From positions 52,563,298 to 52,627,297 of the forward strand of contig NC_089755.1 of NCBI RefSeq assembly GCF_040412425.1: 64,000 nucleotides of DNA. Direction: 5' to 3'. Below the pieces are notes generated by a model. The model was not told the origin of the DNA and did no database searches. It saw only the letters and a list, made by a program, of their open reading frames with translations. This document shows positions 1 to 21,054 of the stretch, in pieces (the first letter of the stretch is position 1; each line of letters opens with the position of its first letter). The position numbers and the translations under genes were made by a program. Origin of the DNA: Macrobrachium rosenbergii (lineage: Eukaryota > Arthropoda > Malacostraca > Decapoda > Palaemonidae).

Positions 1-541
1 AAGGTTCGGGCACAGTGACGGATTTAAGGGAGGGGGGGCTACCTGGTCACGTGGTCCCCTCCCCATGGATATGAATAATAGAACATTGTTTTCTTTCAAC
101 AAATATAGGTTACATTACCTGGGTCATCAGCAACAGCAGAACGAACGTTTTATTTTCACAAAACTTCATTACTTCATACAGGAGAGCAACAATTGGGCTC
201 TGAAAGGTTGAATGGTCTGGCAAAGCTTCACATTCACCTTAGTATTCCAGGTGACACAGCAAGTCAGAATTTATTTTGTAGGTAGAATAGTGTGTAAATC
301 TCAAAGCTATAATTAAATTTTTATAATGTGGACTCACTACACACAAGAAAAATATTGATAGAAGCACTGAAAACAAACTTATATAATAATGTTTTTTTTC
401 TTTCTGCATGTATTTAATGCTTGTGTTTGCCAAAGCAACTTCACCTGCTACTGCTTTCTAAGTTACAGCTGTTGGAAACAATGTAACAATCTTCATAATT
501 ACAATCTCTCTCTCTCACTCTCTCTCTCTCTCTCTCTTCCC

Positions 542-838
542 CATAGTGGGGTAGTGCCGTCAGTCCACCTCATGCGGTGTACTGTAGGCATTACTTAAGG
601 TTCTTTGCAGCGTGCCTTCGGCCCATAGCTGCAACCCCTTTCGTTCCTTTTACTCTACCTCCTTTCATGTTCTCTTTCTTCCATCTTACTTTCCACCCTC
701 TCCTAACAACTGATTCATAGTGCAACTGCGAGGTTTTCCTCCTGATACACCTTTCAAACCTTTTACTGCTAATTTCCGTTTCAGCTCTGAATGACCTCAT
801 AGTTCCCAGTGCTTGGCCTTTGGCCTAAATTCAATATT
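542..838 (-). repeat. Dispersed SINE-like repeat, copy 1
   Basis: This is one of eight copies in the window of a roughly 300-bp element. In sense orientation it starts near GGCCAAAGGCCAAGCACTGGG and ends near a TGCACTGACGGCACTAC motif. Its minus-strand frame is open (Lys/Arg-rich), but the same frame is broken in other copies, so I do not read it as a gene. The other copies lie near 4.3, 17.9, 21.1, 22.4, 36.8, 49.2 and 51.7 kb. I recognise no RNA polymerase III boxes, so the SINE label is provisional. Confidence 0.8.
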
Positions 839-844
839 CAGTTC

Positions 845-847
845 AGT

Positions 848-902
<55 letters not shown>
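845..902. repeat. (CT)n microsatellite
   Basis: This is a nearly pure CT run directly after dispersed repeat copy 1. A shorter CT run lies at 506-537 on the repeat's other side. Both give spurious Arg/Glu or Ser/Leu open frames. Confidence 0.95.
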
Positions 903-906
<4 letters not shown>

Positions 907-1029
907 ACATACAGTATATATGTGCATATTATGTAAATTATATGTCTGTGTGTATATACTGTATACAGTATGTGTTCATACATAAATACTGATATATATG
1001 TACTGTATGCGTGTACATGATACACATTT

Positions 1030-2345
1030 ACATGATAATCCTAAGGGCCCCTCCAATGAAGCATTCCTATACCCGCCACTGTTCAGGCAGCAGTAGACAC
1101 GTAAGGCAATCCTCTTGCCAGGACTCGTAGGTACCGTACCACTGGCAATTATACTCTTCATGGCCTTGACCCCATTCTTGAACTGGCTGTGATATGCGGC
1201 TTTGTAAAACAATACGATGTTTTTCAGTGGTTCAGGCATCGTCACTGGTGTGCTGGCATACACATTCCGCTATTTTCGTATGCAACCTTCTATTAGATTG
1301 CTGTCGTATCTGTTATTAGTTAGGAACTGCTTAAAATGTTTAAGCTCTGCTTGGGTAGCTTTCCATGTGGAACAGTGTGCAATTCCATGTCCTCACATAT
1401 GTGGCTACCACAGAGCATTTGTAAGCGTCAGGGCACTCCCCGCGGGCATTAAGTCACTGACCCACATTAGTTTCCTTTTGGTACACAGTAGTATTATAAC
1501 TGTCTCCTTTCTTCTCCAAATTTACATCCAAGAAGGAAGTCAGACTTCGACACCATATTCAACAGTGAAGTTTAGCCTAGAGTTCCTCTTCAAGGCATAC
1601 ACTACTAGTATGCGGGTAGCCTATAGCAATGAAGATATATGTTGGGCATATATCCTTGGTTTTGGAAGTAAATTGAAGGTTCTTTCCTTTGACATCTCCC
1701 ATGTACATATTGGCAAATAGGATGCCAAAGGGGATCCCATGGTGACACCATCTACCCATCAAAAGAGGTCACCCCATGTGATAGAAAGGGGGCCTCCTCG
1801 GTGCAGATTTGGAGATGATGAAGGGCATCTTCTGGTGTGTCAAGGGGTGTGGCATCTGACTGGTAGACTCTTCTGAAGATGTTAGAGCTCGGAGACGTAG
1901 TATTCAAAATTGTGATGAATCTACCAGTGAAAACCACAGAGTACCCGTTTAGGATGTAGGGAGTGATGGTCTTATTCAGTCTTGACTATTTTATCTGGCC
2001 AGTAGTCTCCGATGATCGTAGGCAGTTTCATAGCTCTGTTATCAGAATTTATCTTCTTAGTTATAGCATTCAGGGTTTTCCTCAGGCTTTTGGTAGGGCC
2101 ATTGTTTAGGGGCTGGGATTTTCGATAGGGTCATTGTTTAGGGGCTGGAATTTCCTATGACCAGTCAAGATGCTGTCCATTTTATGGTCACATTCTTCAC
2201 GTTTCATGATGACGTAGACGGCGGTCTTATTACATTTTCTGACGATGAAATCTGGATGTTCTTGGAGCTGGCAGACGGCTTCCTTCAGGTGAGGGCCGGT
2301 GACTTTACTCCTATAATTTCCCTGTTGGCCTCTGACTCTTTGCTG
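1030..2345 (-). mobile_element. Decayed Penelope-like retroelement (reverse transcriptase fragment)
   Basis: Pieces of a Penelope-type reverse transcriptase can be read in several minus-strand frames in the expected order. From high to low coordinates these are: a segment like CNKTAVYVIMKREECDHKMD (about 2200-2260); KSLRKTLNAITKKINSDNRA then LPTIIGDYWPDKI (about 1985-2100); GIPFGILFANMYMG, a version of the RT GSPLxxxxANxYM motif (about 1700-1740); FLDVNLEKKG followed by TTVYQKET (about 1470-1540); and KSIIASGTVPTSPGKRI (about 1095-1165). Frameshifts and stops (for example after VGQ near 1455) make it inactive. I do not see the downstream GIY-YIG endonuclease. It abuts the rearranged block at 2345. 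Confidence 0.88.
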
Positions 2346-3495
2346 AAAAAAAGAAAATTAAATGGCTGTTTCATGGTAATGAGTATATTTATGTTTCATA
2401 GAATCAGTTCAGACAAAAGAAAAGACAAAAAATTACTTTGGTGTTATTAGCAGCAAAAGCCTAATTTTTATATTACGATAACATTCGTTGGCCTCCAGTT
2501 ACAGCTAGGAGTCTTGTGATTTAGTTTTGGTTGTTAAAACAACTTGCATCACTTGTAATTTATGGATACGGGTATTCTTGCAAGCCCTTTCTTAGGCCTG
2601 AAAAAAAAAGAGGAAGTTCAGGGAAAAGACAAATAGCAACGAAGAGCCATCAGAGGCAATCGAGGTGCATAGAAACCGCGCCGTCTTACTACCCGCAGGT
2701 GGCCGTCTTACTAGCCGCAGGTGGGCAGAGTTCCGAAGTTGCTGTGGGTACAGCGCGCCGAAACGGACATGGTGACTTCCGGTAGCCCTTAGGAGTTGTC
2801 CAGGCTGGTTTCGTAATTCCCACTTCAGATTTGAACACATTTCCTCCATTGTTCCGATAAGAACCTCGCCTAAAATTCCAATACATTTCCTCTCGTGTTT
2901 TCAATAATTACCATCCCTAACTCCCCCTCGAAAACAAAAAGAACTACGTCTAAAGTTGAATGGATTTTTACATTATCTTCCCATAAATGACACCTCACAT
3001 TTCAATAAGTAACAACCCAACCGCCGGTTAAAACGTATTCTATGACGTCTGGAAAGAAATGAAGATCTAGTACCAAGATCTCTGTAGGCTTCACGAGCCC
3101 CAATATGGAAGTTCTTTACGCATTTCTTTTCGGTCTAGTTGTAGAGCTCTTGTCTCTCCGCAGCCAACACGGAGGGCTGCTCTGGCCGCAAGCTGCGCCG
3201 AAGGCGCAAAGTGAGCATCGAATAGAGCATCGTGTCGGCGGACGAAACCAGTCTGAACAACTCCCAGGGGCTACCGGAAGTCGAGGAGCCGAAATCAGGC
3301 GTCGAGAATTCGGCCCAGGAGAAGTTAATTGCCCTGATAAATCTTTTTAGTTATCGTTTCGTTCTCAAGAACAGCGAGTAATTCACCGAGGAAAAACCAG
3401 GAAAGCATTGTCTAGGTGTAAACGACTTCGACCAAGAATAACTCACAATACAATTCTAATTTATTCGTCTTTTATTTGTATGTGTAAATAGCGGC
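2345..3495. pseudogene. Fold-back rearranged copy of the TTV-1 terminal exon region
   Basis: Two pieces of the 12.4-13.8 kb locus sit here in opposite orientations. Positions 2345-2812 match about 12825-13385 directly, with about 100 bp deleted (the Thr-rich coding part). Positions 2815-3332 match about 13810-13300 inverted, and continue with an inverted match to about 12600-12390. In the inverted part (3105-3332, plus strand) the coding sequence of the TTV terminal exon is recognisable, but a CAG to TAG change near 3219 and an upstream shift disrupt it, and it stops before the Thr-rich module. The short segment containing GGAGTTGTCCAGGCTGGTTTCG occurs in both orientations (about 2781-2813 and 3244-3277), so the copy is partly palindromic. 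It is almost certainly non-functional. Confidence 0.8.
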
Positions 3496-3608
3496 AAGAG
3501 GCTAGGCCTCTCTCTCTCTCTCTCTCTCTATTTTTTATGAACAAAATATCTGCCTTTTAATACTGAAATATGCAAAGGGGTCTTTAATAAAACCAAATAT
3601 CTCTGCTT

Positions 3609-3614
3609 CATTTA
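3609..3614 (-). terminator. Candidate poly(A) signal for TTV-2
   Basis: TTTATT on the plus strand reads AATAAA on the minus strand, about 315 nt downstream of the TTV-2 stop codon. It is the first exact AATAAA I see downstream of that stop. Cleavage position is unknown. Confidence 0.4.
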
Positions 3615-3928
3615 TTTAGCACAGGGTCGCTTGTTATACGCACTATTTTACAGTTTAGAAAAATTATTATACATGTTATGATATCCTAAGGTGCTCCTTG
3701 GGTCAAGCGTTATGTGCATGTAAATTCTTTTTGATTTCATCTTGTCCTAGCCTTGCCAAATCTTCTTGGCAATATATGTGAGACAGGATAACATTTCCAA
3801 GAACGGATACATCATGTTTCCTCGGAAGGAATCCGGTAATTCTAAGCGAAAATTACATTTAACATAATGGCTTTCCCCAAGAAGGCCAATTAGACCTAGG
3901 TGAGACATGGCGTCGGTGAAATCGCAGG

Positions 3929-7661
<3,733 letters not shown>

Positions 7662-7687
7662 GGTTACGCTTAACCGAAAAGCGACAC

Positions 7688-7749
7688 TGTACCCCAAACT
7701 GCCTGTCTGTGCATTTATATAGCTTCCAGTCGTTCCTGTAATTGACTCA
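7688..7749 (-). promoter_or_regulatory. TTV-2 core promoter (TATA box, AP-1-like site)
   Basis: On the minus strand CTATATAAATGC (plus 7711-7722) lies about 50 nt upstream of the TTV-2 ATG at 7661, which puts a transcription start near 7688 and leaves a very short 5' UTR. A TGACTCA palindrome-type AP-1 site is at 7743-7749. The transcription start is inferred from spacing only. Confidence 0.65.
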
Positions 7750-7809
7750 GCCACGAAAAAAAAAACCGTCGAGGAAAGAATCCCCCAAAAGCAGAGAGGG
7801 TTTGCAAAG

Positions 7810-8820
7810 CGAATGGTAGGTGGCAGTTGGCGTTACTTACATTGGGAAGCAGGATCGAGGATGCCACCAAACTCAATGTATAGTAATACATATTTCATTG
7901 CGTTTGGTTCCGTGCCCGCAGATGTATTCATCTCCGAAGAAGCCTCTTGCAGGGTTGAAGGGAACGAAGTGTCATTTCCGCTGTACTGCAAAAAAGTGAC
8001 TCTACAAAACTCAACAAAATGTAAGTGACATTATTATGTATGTTTGATTTCCTGACACGAGGAACAAAATGTAAGTGAAATTATGTATGTCAATTATGTA
8101 TGTTTGATTTCCTGACGCGATGAAAAAGCCTCACTCAGAATAAAATGGAGACGAGGTAACTGGTATTTCTTACGTTTGCACTGTCTAATTCAGTGTTACT
8201 GCTCTACTGCAAAAGAAGGAGACTTTACAAAACTTAACAAAATGTAAGTGAAATTATGTACGTTAAGAAATAAATTGTTTGGTTTCCTGACACGATAACA
8301 AAGCCTCAAGCAGAATATAAAATGAAGAATAGGCAACCCGGTATTCCTTGCATATGCAATGTCTAAATCAGTGTTTTTACAACCCGTTTCACTTCAGGGC
8401 AAGTGTGAGGTGAAAAGTTGCAATGCAGGTGCATGTGGGCGTGCTTTACAACCCTTCACTTCACACTTCCAATAACAATTTTTATTCCATCAGCGTTCGT
8501 TTTCTGTCTTTCGTAAATGTAATTTAAATCACCTACGAGTTTCTTTCCCCCCAAGAAGGTGCTCTAAATGGAGACATAGTTATTAAAAAAAGTTTTTAGA
8601 CAGCCAGAACCTCGGATGCAGATGCCAAATATCACTGATGTATGAGATTATAAAAAAATTACATATAAACTAAGCCTTCAACTTACTAAACAATCAAATT
8701 ACGTAGTTTCCATTTCCTAAACAAGGGAATTGCCCTAAGCTATTTAAAGAAATATATGCTTCCTAATAATAAACTATTTGATTACTCTGGGTGTCAAATT
8801 ATCGGGTGTTAAAGAAACGG
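7810..8820. other. Intergenic stretch with a degenerate direct duplication
   Basis: No gene is supported here. Segments near 7965-8185 and 8205-8375 are degenerate duplicates, sharing CTGCAAAAGAAGGAGACTTT-like, ACAAAATGTAAGTGAAATTATGTA and TTTCCTGACACGATAACAAAGCCTC-like motifs. The sequence is otherwise AT-rich and unremarkable. Confidence 0.55.
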
Positions 8821-8895
8821 CGGCTCAACTTACCTGGAGATAAAAATCAGTTAAATATATACATATATATATACTGTATATATATATATACACTG

Positions 8896-8962
<67 letters not shown>

Positions 8963-9085
8963 TGTTCCCCGACGATGCGCGAATGAACAACTCGTGAAAG
9001 CGCTTGGCAATGAGTTTCTGCTTGTCATTTTCCTGTGGTATTCGCTTAAGTACTGAAGTCACATGCATCTACTGTGATTTTTAAA

Positions 9086-9188
<103 letters not shown>

Positions 9189-9224
9189 TTGTGTGAAAAC
9201 AGTTTTCTTAAAATTTTCAGGAAT

Positions 9225-9935
<711 letters not shown>

Positions 9936-10167
9936 ATACAAACCAAAGGTATTTCATTTTTGGTAGATTGGACTGGGCTTTCAAACAAGGTTACCAAACT
10001 CATGGTTTATATAATAACTCATAACCATCTCTTATCATTAACAACCATTTACCATAGAACTGACATGAGCAACATCGAGTATGACGTAAGCAAACGAACC
10101 AGGAAACAACTTTTTTCGATTCTGAGGGATTTTGCTTTAACATAAAAGTATGTTAGTTTACTACTGT

Positions 10168-11200
10168 ATACTGTTAGGGGGGCGGCTTTAACCCCGTTCA
10201 TAAGCGTCTTCTTGCCTCCCTCCAAGATGGCAGCCAGGCAGGGAAGCCTTTAGTGATGACCTCCTTAGGCATTACCTCTCTATCAATTATCCTAACACCT
10301 CTCGTCCTCCGTAAGCCCTTCTGTTCTTTTAGGCGACACCAAGAGATGTCATGTGACCACGCTGCCCGGAGGGCAACTACCATCTTGTCATGGCCCTCAG
10401 GAACCAGGCTGGCACCTAGGAAACTGCATATTTTTGGCTGGACCCGAGGGCTGAGTGGACGCATCAGTCCCTCTTACAACCCATCTCTAAAACAAGGGGA
10501 CCAGCCCTGTGTACCAAAGACTGCCTTTGAAGAGGCATTTATTCGCGTCTGGGGACATCACCGATAACTCTCAGGTAAGTCTTGAAGGTCAAGGGGGTTA
10601 GCGGCATCCCTATCCCATCCTATAAATCCTAATTTCTCATTTTTCTCCAAAATACCTAGCCTTGAAGTTAGTTCGCTCACAGTCCTTCCCTGTAGTCCTT
10701 CACGGCCCTTCCAAACCTTCCTACCCTGCTGGAAACAATAACAGTAACCCCTATGCCAAAGCTCTCCACTGTTTCAGCATGTTTAGTGTTTAATAATCAT
10801 CAATGTCATAATGCTTCTTATGAAGTTTGGATGAGCTATGCCAATTCACTAGAGAGAGTCTTGATCCAGAACCTCGACTTCATCGAGCCGCATCGGGTCC
10901 ATTTAGTTAGGAATTAAAGTTAGAGCTCATTCATACCATTCCACTATATAATGCGAGACATTTTCTCTTGCAGAGAGAGGTGTTGTCGCACGTGAAAACT
11001 CAGTGCCATCAGCTTAGTGTTGAAATCATCTCACACCACCATATTGTCCGCTCGAGGGGGAATCCCCTGTGAAGTTGCCCCCAGCCCTGATGAAGCAATT
11101 TCAAAAAATTTGTTTTTACGATTGTTTTGTTACTAGGCCCTCTTGGCCTCAGTTGATATCTGTAATCCTGTAGAGTAAATTGTTAAAGTTTACACCGGGT
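10168..11200. mobile_element. Possible solo LTR or other interspersed repeat
   Basis: This stretch is less AT-rich than its surroundings and starts with TGTTAGGGGGGCGGC. It holds an internal TATAAA (near 10620) and a CTCAG followed by GTAAGT (near 10575), resembling a splice donor in an LTR leader. A 104-codon plus-strand frame at 10253-10567 has no recognisable domain. I could not find the second LTR, a target-site duplication or any polyprotein, so the class is a guess. Confidence 0.25.
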
Positions 11201-12052
11201 ATAATTTAACCCCAACCGATTCATTAAATTTATTTTTACGACGCACCTTTGTTATCTGTTGCAGCCTCGTCACAGTGCTTATCGTAAAAATGCCCATTTT
11301 ACATTCTTGTACAAAAATAAGAATAATAATTCCAATAATACATTCATTTCTTATAACATCTAAAGAACCACTCTCCTAATTCTTTCGTAGTAGGCTCAAT
11401 CAGCTGATTCTGAGAACATTAACATTAGTCATTGCAAATGGCGACCGATTGATTTTTATACATATTACGATGACGCTATGACGTGATAATAATACAGTAT
11501 AAACAGATTCAGTAAGTAAAATACCAGTTTCATTACCATTACCTTTATCTTACATACAGCTGTAATACCCTATTTGGATTATGTGAATGGATACTGTTAG
11601 TGTGACACCTAGCTTAGGTCAATAGTTCACACATACACAGTTTGTATCTCGTGTACGGTAATACAATATGGTAAAAACTGATAAGAAAGTTGCTGTATAA
11701 AAATACATTAATGGTCATAAAACCATGGTAGGCTGTGGGTAAACACAGAATGGGCTACCCACCCACTGAACTCTGTCATTTACAAGAGAGAAAAAGAAGG
11801 GGCTACATTTTCTTTCAAAGTGTATTTATGCAGTATATTTTGTTACAAATATGGGAAACATGTAGATAATTTCCTTATGCATAAAGTTTTGTTTAAAGTG
11901 TGATGGGAGTTGTTTATAAGCATATTGTGTGTTTACAGGTATTCACAATGGTAGGTGAGGAATGGCATGGAGTTGCCCTTGTACATCCCTAGATTCTTTT
12001 ACTCAGCCTTATCCGGATTTTGCCATTATCCAACAGGCCCTTGGCTCTATTA

Positions 12053-12275
12053 ATCCTGAAATTTCAGGCAGATAGCGAAATGCACTTAGGGACATTTCAT
12101 CCCCCGGGAGCTAGTACTAAACACGGCAAAATACATTTGACCCCCAGGGACTAGTACTAACCACGGTGAAACAGCGGAGGTGAGTCACTGTTTCACCATG
12201 TTTAGTACTAGCCCTGGTGGGAATCAAATATCTCTGAGTGCATTTTGCTACCTCCCTGAAATTTCATGCAGTTTG
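12053..12275. repeat. Palindromic MITE-like element
   Basis: The outer arms CCTGAAATTTCAGGCAGATAG... and ...CTACCTCCCTGAAATTTCATG are reverse complements with mismatches. Inner arms CCAGGGACTAGTACTAACC and its partner TTAGTACTAGCCCTGG (12144-12217) enclose GCGGAGGTGAGTCA. The CTAGTACTAA motif recurs at 9269 and 24826, which suggests a dispersed terminal sequence. Confidence 0.7.
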
Positions 12276-12554
12276 CAAAATGCCTGGTTTCACTATCTGG
12301 CTGTAACATATTGATAAGGTAGAAAGAACACCTAAGTCATTTGTGAAAAGTTTATTTGAGGAGTCACAGTCTGTCATATTCTTTATCCATACTATTTTAC
12401 CGCTATTTACACACATATACAAATTAAAAATGAAGCATAAATTAGAATCGTATTAATGAGTCATCCTTGGTCGAAGTCGTCTACGCGTGGACATTGCTTT
12501 CCTGGTTTCCCCTCGGTGAATTACTAGTTGTTATTGGGAACGAATCGTGGACTA

Positions 12555-12815
12555 AAAAAGATTTATCAGGGCAATTAACTGGCAAAGCTAGTTACCGAAC
12601 AGGCACAAGGCCCTTAACTAAAAAGATTTATCAAGGCAATTAACTGGCAAAGGTAGTTACCGAATAGGCACAAGGCCCTTAACTAAAAAGATTTATCAGG
12701 GCAATTAACTGGCAAAACTAGTTACCTAATAGGCATAAGGCCCTTAACTAAAAAGATTTATCAGGGCAATTAACTGGCAAACTAGTTGCCAAACAGGCAT
12801 AAGACCCTTAACTAA
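12555..12815. repeat. 65-bp tandem repeat, about four copies
   Basis: Units begin GATTTATCAGGGCAATTAAC at 12560, 12626, 12690 and 12755 (64-66 bp apart) and include GCTAGTTACCGAACAGGCA. The homologous block at 9.8 kb has one unit, so the array expanded in this copy. Confidence 0.88.
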
Positions 12816-13168
12816 AAAAATTTTTTTAAATATTAAATGGCTGTTTCATGGTAATGAATATATATGTTCCATAGAATCAGTTCAGACAAAAGAAAAAAAA
12901 AAATTACATTGCTGTTATTAACAGGAAAATCCTAATCTTGATATTACGATAACGTTCATTGGCCTTCAATTACAGCTTCAAGTCTTGTGATTTGAGCTTT
13001 GGTCATTGAAACAATTTGCATCGCCTTGCAATTTACAGATTATGGAATTTTTCGTACGCACCCTTTCTTAGCCCTGAAAAGAAAAGGAGGGTTTCCAGGA
13101 TACAGAGAAACAGCAACCAGAACGCCACAGAGGCAATCGAGGTGCATAAGAACCGCGCCGTCTTCTTC

Positions 13169-17572
<4,404 letters not shown>

Positions 17573-17594
17573 CTTGCTCCAGTGCCTCCTCTCG

Positions 17595-17630
17595 TTGCGC
17601 CAAAGACCTTTTGCGCCCCGTATATATCGC
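17595..17630 (-). promoter_or_regulatory. TTV-1 core promoter (TATA-like)
   Basis: The minus strand reads GCGATATATACGGGGCGC (TATA element at plus 17620-17628), about 50 nt upstream of the ATG at 17572. This matches the spacing in TTV-2. A CG-rich stretch (CGCGCGCGCGCTCGG) lies just upstream near 17650. Confidence 0.55.
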
Positions 17631-17844
17631 GTTCCCTCCGACTAGAAACGCGCGCGCGCGCTCGGTCGAGCTCGCTAGTGTATAACATCATCTCGTGATT
17701 AAGAGGCGAAGCGGATTCTCTTCCTTTCCTTCGGACCCAAAACCTTCCTGAAGAGTCACACGAATGAGGAAAAGAGTGTCCTTCGTGGGAAGGCTTTGTT
17801 TTCCTGGAGAAACTGGTCTCAGGGCCTTCATGCCCTCTTGTCTG

Positions 17845-18090
17845 TTCGACTGAACTGAACTGAATTGAATATAGTATTTAGGCCAAAGGCCAAGCACTGG
17901 GACCTATGAGATCATTCAGCAGGAGAGGGTTGAGGAAAGTAAGATGGAAGAAAGAGAAAATGAAAGGAGGTACAGTGAAAGGAATGAAAGGGGTTGCACC
18001 TAGGGGCCGAGGGTACGCTGCAAACACCCTCAATTAATGCTTACAGTGCACCGCATGAGGTGCACTGATGGTACTACCACCCCTAAGGGA
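17845..18090 (+). repeat. Dispersed SINE-like repeat, copy 3 (internally deleted)
   Basis: This copy runs from GAATTGAATATAGTATTTAGGCCAAAGGCC through GGTGCACTGATGGTACTACC, and lacks part of the middle found in copies 1 and 5. It lies upstream of the TTV-1 promoter. Confidence 0.8.
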
Positions 18091-18654
18091 TGTCTGTTCG
18101 ACTGGTCCATTCTCTTAACGTCAACTTGGGAACCTGAGTTCAAGTGCGAATATTATTTTCTAAAACGGTGAATGATAATGGCCTTCAGTTCATTTTGTGA
18201 AAGCCAAAAATGTCAGGTTTCAAGACAAGGGATAGCGTATGGGTTACGCCCTGGTTAAAGCGTAACTGAAGCTTGTAGCAAACCTTAGTAATCTAATCAA
18301 GAGGCAGTGGGTCAAAATGAGGCCCGAAAGTCAAGAGGGAGTTTTCGTGAAAACTCAGCTAATTAAGAATATTTCCACCACCATCGAACTTTTATTTCTC
18401 ATTCATCTCGTGCCTTAGCCATTGCATACACCTGTAGCTAATTATTTGCTTATTTTTCACGGAGACGAGGCATCTAACCCACCCTTCTCATCAAGCTTTC
18501 TCTTCATCCGTGAACGCGGAGTGGAAAGAACAACGCATTAAAATTCACACTTTATCTATGGAAATCATTTTCTATCCATAGATATAAAATGGTATGGATA
18601 TCATAGAGGTCCAAGCCAGGTCTGTTAATTCCCTCAAATACCTTGTCGTCACTT

Positions 18655-19262
18655 ATGTGTAAATACTCTATGTGTAAATATTCCTTTGTGTGAATACTTT
18701 GTGTAAATACTCCTCTGTGTAAATACTCCTCTGTGTAAATACTCCTTTGAGTAAATACTCCTGTGTAAATACTCCTCTGTGTAAATACTTTGTGAAAATA
18801 CTCCCCTGTGTAAATACTCCTTTGTGTAAATACTCCTTTGTGTGAATACTCCTTTGTGTAAATACCCCTTTGTGAAAATACTCCTCTGTGCAAATATTCC
18901 TTTGTGTAAATACTCCTCTGTGTAAATACTCCTTTGTGTAAATACTCCTTTGTGTAAATACTCCTTTGTGAAAATACTCCCGTGTGTAAATATTCCTTTG
19001 TGAAAATACTTTGTGAAAATACTCCTCTGTTTAAATACTCCTGTGTAAATACTCCTTTGTGAAAATACTCCTCTGTGTAAATACTCCTTTGTGTAAATAC
19101 TCCTTTGTGTGAATACTCCTTTGTGTGAATACTCCTCTGTGTAGATACTCCTCTGTGTAAATACTCCTCTGTGTCAATACTCCTTTGTATTAAGTACTCC
19201 TGTGTAAATACTCCTTTGAGTAAATACCCCTGTGTAAATACTCCTCTGTGTAAGTACTCCAC
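18655..19262 (-). repeat. 16-bp minisatellite, about 38 units
   Basis: The unit is close to ACTCCTTTGTGTAAAT, with variants CTCCTCTGTG and some 14-bp or shorter units (for example CTCCTGTGTAAAT). The minus strand stays open for 236 codons, encoding a 16-residue periodic peptide (GVFTQRSIYTKEYLHK). Units share no stop codon in any frame, so the open frame is a product of the repeat. No promoter or splice context supports a gene. Confidence 0.93.
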
Positions 19263-19299
19263 GTTGGTATAATGCTGTCTTGATCGATAACAACCAGCC

Positions 19300-20038
19300 A
19301 GAATATGGTAAGAGTACCATAAGTTTTTCCTTGCTATTTTACAGAAACCTAAAATAGAATGGAAATGACCATACGCACAAAAAGGTAAAAATTAGAACCA
19401 AACGATGTGCAGTAAAAAAATGTATAAACACGGCAAATAAAGCAAAAAAATAAATAAATAAATAAATAAATAAATGGGGTTGAGTACAATATTCATGAAA
19501 AAAAATCCATTCTTCACATTCAGAAAATACCAAACAATCCAATATTTGACAGTATCAGTTCGCTATTCAAAACCATCAAGTTGATTACAACGTTCCAACG
19601 AATGTTTGTTAATCTCATTCTTCACAAAATACATATCACTATCAAGTTGGAAACTGGTTTGGTGGACAAACAAATAAAACTATCAGCAAACATCTCAATT
19701 CACTGTGAGGCACCTGCCAACGACCTGAAATGTTGAACTGTAGCTTCATCTGTTATGTACATACAAAAGCTGTTATCCCTGAAAACATATACAATGGTAC
19801 TGTATATATACATACATATACATATATATATATATATATAAATGTGTATCTATTTATACATTTATTTATATATATACACACATGTATATATAAAATGTAT
19901 ACATTTACACATTTATTTGTGCATATATTAATTATATACACATGTATATATATATATATATATACATATACACATATATGTATATATTAATTATATATAC
20001 ATATAGATAATATATATATATATATATATTATTATATA

Positions 20039-20102
<64 letters not shown>

Positions 20103-20520
20103 AGAATAAAGTTAGTTTAAATTAAGCTCTTGCATGAAATTTCATTTCCACATTAACCGTGTAGTTTAAATTTAATACTGGATACAATATTTATTTATGG
20201 TCATATAACAGTAAATTATTAGTAAACATTTCCCAGCTCTCTCTCTTGAGAAATTTCTATACCTCCATTGTAATGGAACCAATCTGAAATTCCCAGATTG
20301 TCTCCCCAAACTCTTAATTACAGGGCATTCAACGGTTCATGAAAGAACTTTCTTTTCTATACCCAGACCTTGGCAAGGAGGTCAACGTACCCACCTCTTC
20401 GCCAACGCAACAAGGAAATCTCTGAATTGGTGCCGTGGAGGAGGAAAAAGGACCCGAAATTTTGGGTCTTGGGCGAGCAGCTGTCTAATCTAAATTTCGG
20501 TTACCTTAATATATAAATAA
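19300..20520. other. AT-rich stretch with low-complexity repeats, no supported gene
   Basis: It holds an (AAAT)n run at about 19450-19475, TATA/CATA-rich sequence at 19800-20100 with a pure AT run at 20040-20100, and about 150 bp of more balanced sequence at 20330-20500. That last part (CCTTGGCAAGGAGGTCAACG, GAAATTTTGGGTCTTGGGCG) could be an old repeat, but I see no frame or splice structure. Confidence 0.5.
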
Positions 20521-20975
20521 ACATATATATATATAGATAAGGATATATATTTCATATATAATCTTATATATATATACAGGTATAAATAAATTTATATTCA
20601 TGATATATATACATTTATGTATATATGTATATATATTTATATATATGTATATATATTTATATTATATATACACATATATATGTGTGTGTAGATAAACCTA
20701 CATGGAATACTGATTTCAACTTTGGTACCTGTTAATCTAAGCAGTGAGATAGCAGCTGTTTGTTTAGTCTATTGTTGTGGGTTTCAAAATTACTTTTGAA
20801 AACTGCATTTTTCGTAGAAAATATAAGATATAATATACACAGGCATTTTATTCATGCCGATTATCATACATGACTATGTATGAAGACGTGTATGGATACA
20901 TATTTGGAAAAGTAAAAAAGAAATATAGGACCCGATCTCGAGTTGAAAGAGCACCATTCAGTGGCAAATGACCTG

Positions 20976-21012
<37 letters not shown>

Positions 21013-21054
21013 GACCATATCTCAAAAGAAAAACGCGGACAACTTAGCTTGCGA

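Noticed and set aside
591..800. 69-codon Lys/Arg-rich minus frame
   Set aside because: It lies wholly in a dispersed repeat found eight times here, and the frame is broken in other copies.
18552..19262. 236-codon frame with 16-residue repeats
   Set aside because: It follows from a stop-free 16-bp minisatellite. No promoter, splice sites or non-repeat domain accompany it.
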